Source: Belliella baltica DSM 15883 (GTDB lineage Bacteria; Bacteroidota; Bacteroidia; Cytophagales; Cyclobacteriaceae). From it: DNA of 64,000 nucleotides. The position numbers and the translations under genes were made by a program. Below are positions 59,719 through 64,000 of this stretch, in pieces. Under the pieces are notes generated by a model. It ran no database searches and was not told the origin of the DNA. It was given only the letters and a program-made list of their open reading frames with translations. The stretch's first letter is position 1. Every line of letters starts with the position of its first letter. Location: contig NC_018010.1 in the NCBI RefSeq assembly GCF_000265405.1, positions 1,054,001-1,118,000 of the forward strand. Reading direction: 5' to 3'.

Positions 59719-60060
59719 ATGCTGAATGTTTCAGAAATCATACAGACAATCAAGCAATTGATTGAAGTTCGAGTTGAAATAGTAAAAAGTGAAATCCAGG
59801 ATCATTTTTCTGATATGTTTTCTAGGATATTCATTTTGGTATTGATGGGGTTAGCGTCTTTGATGATTTTGCTCTTTGCCAGTATTTCACTGGCTTTTTA
59901 TCTTGGAGAGATTTTGTATTCTCCATTCAAAGGGTTTCTCTACGTAGCTTTACTTTATCTCTTGTTATTTGTTTTTTTATACTTGATAAGAGAATCAAAA
60001 AGTTTGGTTGATTCCTTTAAGCAATTTTTTAAAACATTTATTTTCAGAGGTAAAAAATAG
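59719..60060 (+). CDS. Phage holin family (holin-X-like) membrane protein
   Basis: A 113-residue membrane protein. An amphipathic N-terminus (residues 1-35) is followed by two long membrane segments (ILVLMGLASLMILLFASISLAFYL and FLYVALLYLLLFVFLYLI). This is the architecture of the PF07332 holin-X family, which despite the name is common on ordinary chromosomes. It is probably co-transcribed with the next small gene. No phage genes are nearby. Confidence 0.75.
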   Translation: MLNVSEIIQTIKQLIEVRVEIVKSEIQDHFSDMFSRIFILVLMGLASLMILLFASISLAFYLGEILYSPFKGFLYVALLYLLLFVFLYLIRESKSLVDSFKQFFKTFIFRGKK

Positions 60061-60065
60061 GTGTT

Positions 60066-60443
60066 ATGAAAGAAGATCTCAAGAAAAAAGCAGAAGAGCT
60101 AGAAGAAACGCTGCAAGCACAATTGAATCTAATCAAGTCAGACTCTCAAGATTGGTTGAAGGTAGGTTCTGGTATTTTGGCAGGAGGCTTACTCGCATTT
60201 GGATTGGTTAAATTGATCAAAGGCAAAAAGGAAAGCAAAAATAAAAAAATCCTGTCTGTTCTTGAAAAAGAAGGATTGCTAGATGACGATATTGTAGCAA
60301 AGCTGAATGCTAAAAAACAATCTGGATTTGTAGGTAGAATGGCTGCAATCTTACTTCCAATGGCTATAGGTTATGGAAGAGAGCAGCTTATCAAAGGATA
60401 TTTTTCTTCTTCCGAAGAAGTGAAAAGTGAAGATGAGGAATAA
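60066..60443 (+). CDS. Small membrane-associated hypothetical protein
   Basis: A 125-residue protein with a coiled-coil-like N-terminus (LKKKAEELEETLQAQLNLIK), one glycine-rich membrane segment (VGSGILAGGLLAFGLVKLI, about 33-51) and a second hydrophobic stretch (MAAILLPMAIGYG). It resembles YtxH/DUF883-like companions of holin-X proteins in a general way. It starts five bases after the holin-like gene and overlaps the GGGP synthase frame by 11 bases. Function unknown. Confidence 0.65.
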   Translation: MKEDLKKKAEELEETLQAQLNLIKSDSQDWLKVGSGILAGGLLAFGLVKLIKGKKESKNKKILSVLEKEGLLDDDIVAKLNAKKQSGFVGRMAAILLPMAIGYGREQLIKGYFSSSEEVKSEDEE

Positions 60444-61203
60444 GATTGAACAAAAGTTAAAAGCACTTTCCAAAGAAGGCAAAAAGGCACTAGCTTGGTT
60501 GATAGATCCCGACAAAATAGTCGAGGATTTCTCTTTTTTAGAGCAAGTAAGAGAGATGTCTCAACTCAATCTTGACTTTATTTTTATTGGAGGAAGTCTG
60601 ATTGAAAAAAATGATCTTGATAGGATTATTAAGATGATCAAGGAAGTAGATTCGGACTTGCCTGTAATTTTGTTTCCTGGGAGTGTGATCCAGTTTTCTA
60701 ATCATGCAGATGGAATATTGTTTTTATCACTTATTTCGGGAAGGAATCCTGATTTGTTGATAGGTCAGCATGTGACAATAGCGCCACTTTTAGCTAAATC
60801 AAAATTAGAAGTCTTGCCTACCGGCTATATGTTGGTAGATGGTGGGGTGGCTACAAGTGTAAATTATATTAGTCAGACCATTCCATTGCCTAATCACAAG
60901 CCCGAACTTGCAGTAGCTACAGCCTTAGCGGGAGCATTTTTGGGTCTGCAATATTTTTATTTAGATGCCGGAAGTGGAGCCAAAATCCCTGTTTCACCAA
61001 AGATTATCGACAGTATTAAAAAATCTATCCAAGCTCCGTTGATTGTAGGTGGAGGGCTAGATACTTTACAAAAAGTCAAAGACACTTTTCATGCTGGAGC
61101 AGATGTCGTAGTGATTGGCAATGGGGCAGAAAAAAACCTCAGTTTGTTGACTGAGGTTTTGGAATATATTCATGTCTTGAATTTATCACTGAACATTAAT
61201 TAG
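60433..61203 (+). CDS. Geranylgeranylglyceryl/heptaprenylglyceryl phosphate synthase family
   Basis: A 256-residue TIM-barrel prenyltransferase of the GGGPS/PcrB family, which joins sn-glycerol-1-phosphate with a polyprenyl diphosphate. The phosphate-binding and substrate motifs are visible: IDPDK near residue 24, FIGGSL at about 50-55, FPGS near 79, PTGYMLVDGG at about 132-141, YLDAGSGAK near 180 and LIVGGGL/VVIGNGAEKN at the C-terminus. ATG 60433 is chosen over GTG 60427. Family members occur in archaea and a few bacterial groups including Bacteroidota; the bacterial product is less well known. Confidence 0.88.
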   Translation: MRNKIEQKLKALSKEGKKALAWLIDPDKIVEDFSFLEQVREMSQLNLDFIFIGGSLIEKNDLDRIIKMIKEVDSDLPVILFPGSVIQFSNHADGILFLSLISGRNPDLLIGQHVTIAPLLAKSKLEVLPTGYMLVDGGVATSVNYISQTIPLPNHKPELAVATALAGAFLGLQYFYLDAGSGAKIPVSPKIIDSIKKSIQAPLIVGGGLDTLQKVKDTFHAGADVVVIGNGAEKNLSLLTEVLEYIHVLNLSLNIN

Positions 61204-62115
61204 AGACTCTCTTCTTCTCATTTTTCCAGCCGGAAGTCCATACATCATCTTAAATCTTCTACAGAAATATGCGGTGTCTTTATAACCAACTTCTTTTCCG
61301 ATATCACGGATACTTTTCTTGGATGTCCTTAGCAATTCTACTGCAGCTTCCATTCTTTGATATTCAATGTAATCTTGAGGATTGATGCTTGTTAGCATTT
61401 TGAAGTATTGCCCAACATAATCTTCTGAAACGTTGGCAACTTTTGCCAAAACTTTGTTGGAAAGATCTCCACCGATGTTCTTTTTGATATAATTGAACAT
61501 GTCTATAAGCCTAGGATCTTTGAAATAGGTGCTATTTGTAGATAGCTCTTCTACAAAAAGTCTATTTTTCAAAATGTGTCTGACTATTTCTATTACCAAA
61601 AGCTCAGTATGCAATTTGATTACTCTTTCTTTACCTGGAGTACTTTGTTCGTTTTCTTTAACAATATCTTCTATGACAGTAGCGATCCGGTCATTGAATC
61701 GAATGACAAATGGTGGAATTCCAAGAGAATTAAAGAAATTTACTACATCAAAAACCTTAGCGTCAAAATTGACTATTGTGATACAATCCTCCTCTAGGGA
61801 TTTAATATCTTTAAAACTAATTGTTTGAAGGTATTTTCTTTTGTTGTCTAAAAAAGCCTCGTTGGTTAGGTCAGTTTTTTTGGTAACTGAGCCAAAAGTA
61901 ACATTGCTTTTTCTTCCAGCTGGAATGAATAAAATTTCACCTTCATTGACACCTTCTCCATCTTCTGAGAATTTGAGAGATCCTTGATGAAGTAAGATGA
62001 CAGTATTTTCTGAGTCGCTAAAATCAGCAACACTTACAGATTTGTCAATTTTATAATTGTTGCCTTTCAAAAAGCGAACACCTACGGATTCTATGACTTT
62101 ATTGTAATATTCCAT
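61186..62115 (-). CDS. AraC-family transcriptional regulator
   Basis: A 309-residue regulator. A cupin-like N-terminal part (VILLHQGSLKFSEDGEGVNEGEILFIPAG, about residues 40-68) and a helical linker precede the AraC double HTH (about 210-305), with VLAKVANVSEDYVGQYFKML and IRDIGKEVGYKDTAYFCRRFKMMYGLPAGK. It overlaps the GGGP synthase gene by 18 bases tail-to-tail. Target genes cannot be inferred from position. Confidence 0.88.
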   Translation of the reverse strand: MEYYNKVIESVGVRFLKGNNYKIDKSVSVADFSDSENTVILLHQGSLKFSEDGEGVNEGEILFIPAGRKSNVTFGSVTKKTDLTNEAFLDNKRKYLQTISFKDIKSLEEDCITIVNFDAKVFDVVNFFNSLGIPPFVIRFNDRIATVIEDIVKENEQSTPGKERVIKLHTELLVIEIVRHILKNRLFVEELSTNSTYFKDPRLIDMFNYIKKNIGGDLSNKVLAKVANVSEDYVGQYFKMLTSINPQDYIEYQRMEAAVELLRTSKKSIRDIGKEVGYKDTAYFCRRFKMMYGLPAGKMRRRESLINVQ

Positions 62116-62204
62116 GAAAGAAGTCTTTGTGGTTTTGTTGTAAAACTAGGATAAATTTCCAGATATTACTGTACTTATCTAATAAAAATTTCATCTAAAA
62201 AAGA

Positions 62205-62240
62205 AAAAGGGTAAAAAAATTTAATTTTTACCCTTCTTTT
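62205..62240 (-). terminator. Terminator of the acyl-CoA dehydrogenase gene
   Basis: AAAGGGTAAAAA pairs with TTTTTACCCTT around an AT loop, between the minus-strand acyl-CoA dehydrogenase gene and the AraC gene. On the minus strand a T-rich run follows the stem. Confidence 0.8.
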
Positions 62241-62256
62241 CAAACGTTTGATTGGA

Positions 62257-63396
62257 TTATCTTAAAATACTACGTGATATAACTATTTTCTGAATCTCAC
62301 TAGTTCCTTCGTAGATTTGGGTAATTTTTGCATCCCGCATAAGGCGCTCTACATGGTATTCTTTGACATATCCATAACCACCATGCACTTGCACTGCCTC
62401 TACCGTGACGTCCATAGCGACTTGCGATGCATATAATTTTGCCATTGCCGATGCATAAGCATAATCTTTTCCTTGGTCTTTGAGAACAGCAGATTTGTAA
62501 ACTAGCAATCTTGCAGCTTCTATACTTGTGGCCATATCTGCTAATTTAAATTGGATTGCTTGATGTTGACTGATCGTTTTTCCAAAAGCTTTTCTTTCTT
62601 TTGAATATGCTAAGGCCAATTCGTAAGCGCCGGAAGCGATGCCTAATGCCTGTGCAGCAATACCGATTCTACCTCCATTTAAAGTTTCCATTGCAAAAGT
62701 AAACCCGAAGCCTTCCTCACCGATTCTATTTGCTACTGGAACTTTCACATCGGTAAACATTAATGAATGTGTATCCGAACCTCTAATTCCTAGCTTATCT
62801 TCCTTTTTCCCAACGATAAAACCATCAAGACCTTTTTCAACGATAAACGCTGAAATTCCTTTATGGCCTTTTGAAACATCTGTTTGAGCGATTACTAAAT
62901 AGACACTCGCAGTGTTTCCGTTTGTGATCCAGTTTTTTGTTCCATTGAGAATATAATGATCGCCATCTAGAACGGCTTCAGTTTTTTGAGAAGTAGCATC
63001 TGATCCAGCTTCGGGTTCAGAAAGACAAAAAGCTCCAATGATTTCTCCTGATGCCAATGGTTTTAAATATTTTTCTTTTTGCTCTTCGTTTCCATATTTC
63101 TCAAGCCCCCAGCACACCAAAGAATTATTGACAGACATAGAGACAGAAGCTGATGCGTCGATTTTAGAGATCTCTTCCATTGCCAAGACATAAGACACCG
63201 TATCCATGCCTCCCCCATTGTATTTGGGATCCACCATCATACCCATGAAACCCAATTCACCCATTTTTTTAATCTGTTCTGTGGGAAATTTCGCCTCAGT
63301 ATCTCTTTCAATTACTCCAGGAAGTAGTTCTGCCTGAGCAAATTCTCTCGCTGCATCTCGCACTGCCAAGTGCTCCTCTGTATATTCAAAATTCAT
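62257..63396 (-). CDS. Acyl-CoA dehydrogenase (short/medium-chain class)
   Basis: A 379-residue flavoprotein with the standard three-domain layout: FCLSEPEAGSDATSQKTEA at about residues 122-140, NGTKNWITNG near 152, SKERKAFGK at about 265-273, VHGGYGYVKEYHVERLMRDAK at about 334-354, and the C-terminal IYEGTSEIQK. The catalytic Glu is in YEGTSE. It is shorter than the FadE protein at 14642 and is the size of butyryl/short-branched-chain dehydrogenases, so it may act in amino-acid or short-chain acyl oxidation. It is monocistronic. Confidence 0.93.
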   Translation of the reverse strand: MNFEYTEEHLAVRDAAREFAQAELLPGVIERDTEAKFPTEQIKKMGELGFMGMMVDPKYNGGGMDTVSYVLAMEEISKIDASASVSMSVNNSLVCWGLEKYGNEEQKEKYLKPLASGEIIGAFCLSEPEAGSDATSQKTEAVLDGDHYILNGTKNWITNGNTASVYLVIAQTDVSKGHKGISAFIVEKGLDGFIVGKKEDKLGIRGSDTHSLMFTDVKVPVANRIGEEGFGFTFAMETLNGGRIGIAAQALGIASGAYELALAYSKERKAFGKTISQHQAIQFKLADMATSIEAARLLVYKSAVLKDQGKDYAYASAMAKLYASQVAMDVTVEAVQVHGGYGYVKEYHVERLMRDAKITQIYEGTSEIQKIVISRSILR

Positions 63397-63444
63397 ATCA
63401 ATATTTGGGTTATTTGTTTTCGGCCTGAAAGATAATTCAAAAAA

Positions 63445-63474
63445 ATAAGAGGCACAATTACTTGCGCCTCTTAT
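63445..63474. terminator. Hairpin terminator
   Basis: ATAAGAGGCACAA pairs with TTGCGCCTCTTAT (12 of 13 positions), with an A run on the left and a T-poor right side. It lies after the minus-strand zinc peptidase gene and before the acyl-CoA dehydrogenase gene, and fits minus-strand termination. Confidence 0.75.
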
Positions 63475-63511
63475 GTAAACTCAAAATCAATGTTTTGGTT
63501 TCCAGAATTTT

Positions 63512-64000
63512 TTAATCTCTATTTCCGAAGAAAATAAATATGTAATATGCTAATGTAGCCAACGAGGCTAAAGCTGCAACCACATAAGTCATTGCTGCCC
63601 ATTTCAATGCATCTTTTGACATTGCATATTCTGAGCGCGTGACGATATTTCTTTGATCGACCCAAGCCAATGCTCTTCTACTCGCATCAAATTCGACTGG
63701 TAAGGTTACTAATGTGAAGAGTGTCATAATTCCGTAAGCACCCACTACTATAAACCCAATTATCTCGTAGGGAAGATTGATCAAAAACCCGCCTAACAAA
63801 GAGGCAATAAGGACAACATTAAGAATTTTGCCACTTGCATTTTGTAAAGGAACCATGGCGGATCTCATTTGTAGCCAAGAGTATGCTGTGGCATGTTGTA
63901 CCGCATGACCACATTCGTGGGCAGAAACAGCTGTAGCAGCTGCATTTCTTCCGTAATAGACGTCAGGGCTCAGGTTTACAGTTTTATTTGCTGGATTGTA
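63512..64000 (-). CDS. YugP-family zinc metallopeptidase, partial
   Basis: The 3' part of a membrane zinc peptidase gene that runs off the right edge, so the N-terminus is missing. The visible 162 or so residues include SAHECGHAVQHA, the HExxH zinc motif, followed by hydrophobic segments (ILNVVLIASLLGGFLINLPY, IIGFIVVGAYGIMTLFTLV, MTYVVAALASLATLAYYIF) and the family string PVEFDASRRAL. These match the YugP/PF04298 family. The frame is open from 63868 back to the window end, so the ATG at 63868 is internal. Confidence 0.88.
   Translation of the reverse strand, partial: YNPANKTVNLSPDVYYGRNAAATAVSAHECGHAVQHATAYSWLQMRSAMVPLQNASGKILNVVLIASLLGGFLINLPYEIIGFIVVGAYGIMTLFTLVTLPVEFDASRRALAWVDQRNIVTRSEYAMSKDALKWAAMTYVVAALASLATLAYYIFIFFGNRD

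Noticed and set aside
59719..60060. Holin as evidence of a prophage
   Set aside because: PF07332-type proteins are common on ordinary chromosomes, and neighbours are housekeeping genes.
1..64000. CRISPR arrays, rRNA or tRNA genes
   Set aside because: I saw no regularly spaced direct repeats with unique spacers and no cloverleaf or rRNA-like sequence. Without a covariance search a single tRNA could still be missed.

Overview
The window looks like a chromosomal segment of a member of the Bacteroidota, most likely an aerobic Cytophagales-type bacterium (Cyclobacteriaceae/Algoriphagus-like; this placement is inference). The signs are low GC, weak or absent Shine-Dalgarno sequences, Bacteroidota-style lipoproteins and LytTR regulators, and a fadN-fadA-fadE beta-oxidation operon. 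It divides into three parts: a putative replication-origin region (1-16.5 kb), an integron-like cassette array (16.6-45.0 kb), and ordinary chromosome (45.0-64.0 kb).

Part 1 (1-16.5 kb). A block of + strand housekeeping genes (CMD-family protein, exonuclease III, RsbW-like ATPase, ybeY, mnmG, a methyltransferase, an Ig-like lipoprotein) surrounds two parS-type ParB sites just upstream of mnmG. About 4.5 kb downstream, a 508-bp gene-free, AT-rich region carries one perfect and four near-perfect DnaA boxes and is proposed as oriC. Next come a long-chain acyl-CoA ligase, a MarR regulator and fadN-fadA-fadE. That operon is interrupted by a four-helix-bundle gene lying between inverted arrays of a 7-bp repeat (GANNYRA). 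A second pair of the same arrays, without a gene, lies between fadA and fadE.

Part 2 (16.6-45.0 kb). A tyrosine recombinase with an unusual N-terminus (two HARP-like repeats) is followed by an att-like site and eleven consecutive units. Most end in an attC-like site: R''/R' boxes around a roughly 100-bp inverted repeat. In most units the box that opens the unit is the reverse complement of the R'' box that closes it, which is the register expected of integron gene cassettes. The cargo is: an SGNH hydrolase (C1); an AlbA_2/Schlafen-like ATPase protein (C2); a 9.4-kb defence operon of hsdR-hsdM-hsdS, AAA ATPase, HNH and PLD-like nuclease (C3); an AraC regulator plus SDR (C4); a small gene split by an IS256-family element plus a reverse-strand unknown (C5); a SWIM zinc-finger protein (C6); an IS91-family transposase plus tyrosine recombinase (C7); an HxlR regulator, NmrA-like oxidoreductase and YgiD-like dioxygenase (C8); a DUF262/GmrSD-like protein (C9); a VapBC-like pair (C10); and a broken HigB toxin with HigA antitoxin (C11). 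The array ends in a degenerate attC.

Part 3 (45.0-64.0 kb). Chromosomal genes resume: an AHSA1-like protein, amidohydrolase lipoprotein, PhoH-like ATPase, two LytTR response regulators with a LytS-type kinase, uvrA, an AsmA-like protein, lytic transglycosylase, LOG-family protein, YkgJ-like protein, holin-X-like membrane protein, GGGP synthase, AraC regulator, acyl-CoA dehydrogenase, and a YugP-type zinc peptidase cut by the window end.

All calls were made by eye from sequence and translation. No database search, structure prediction or skew calculation was run.
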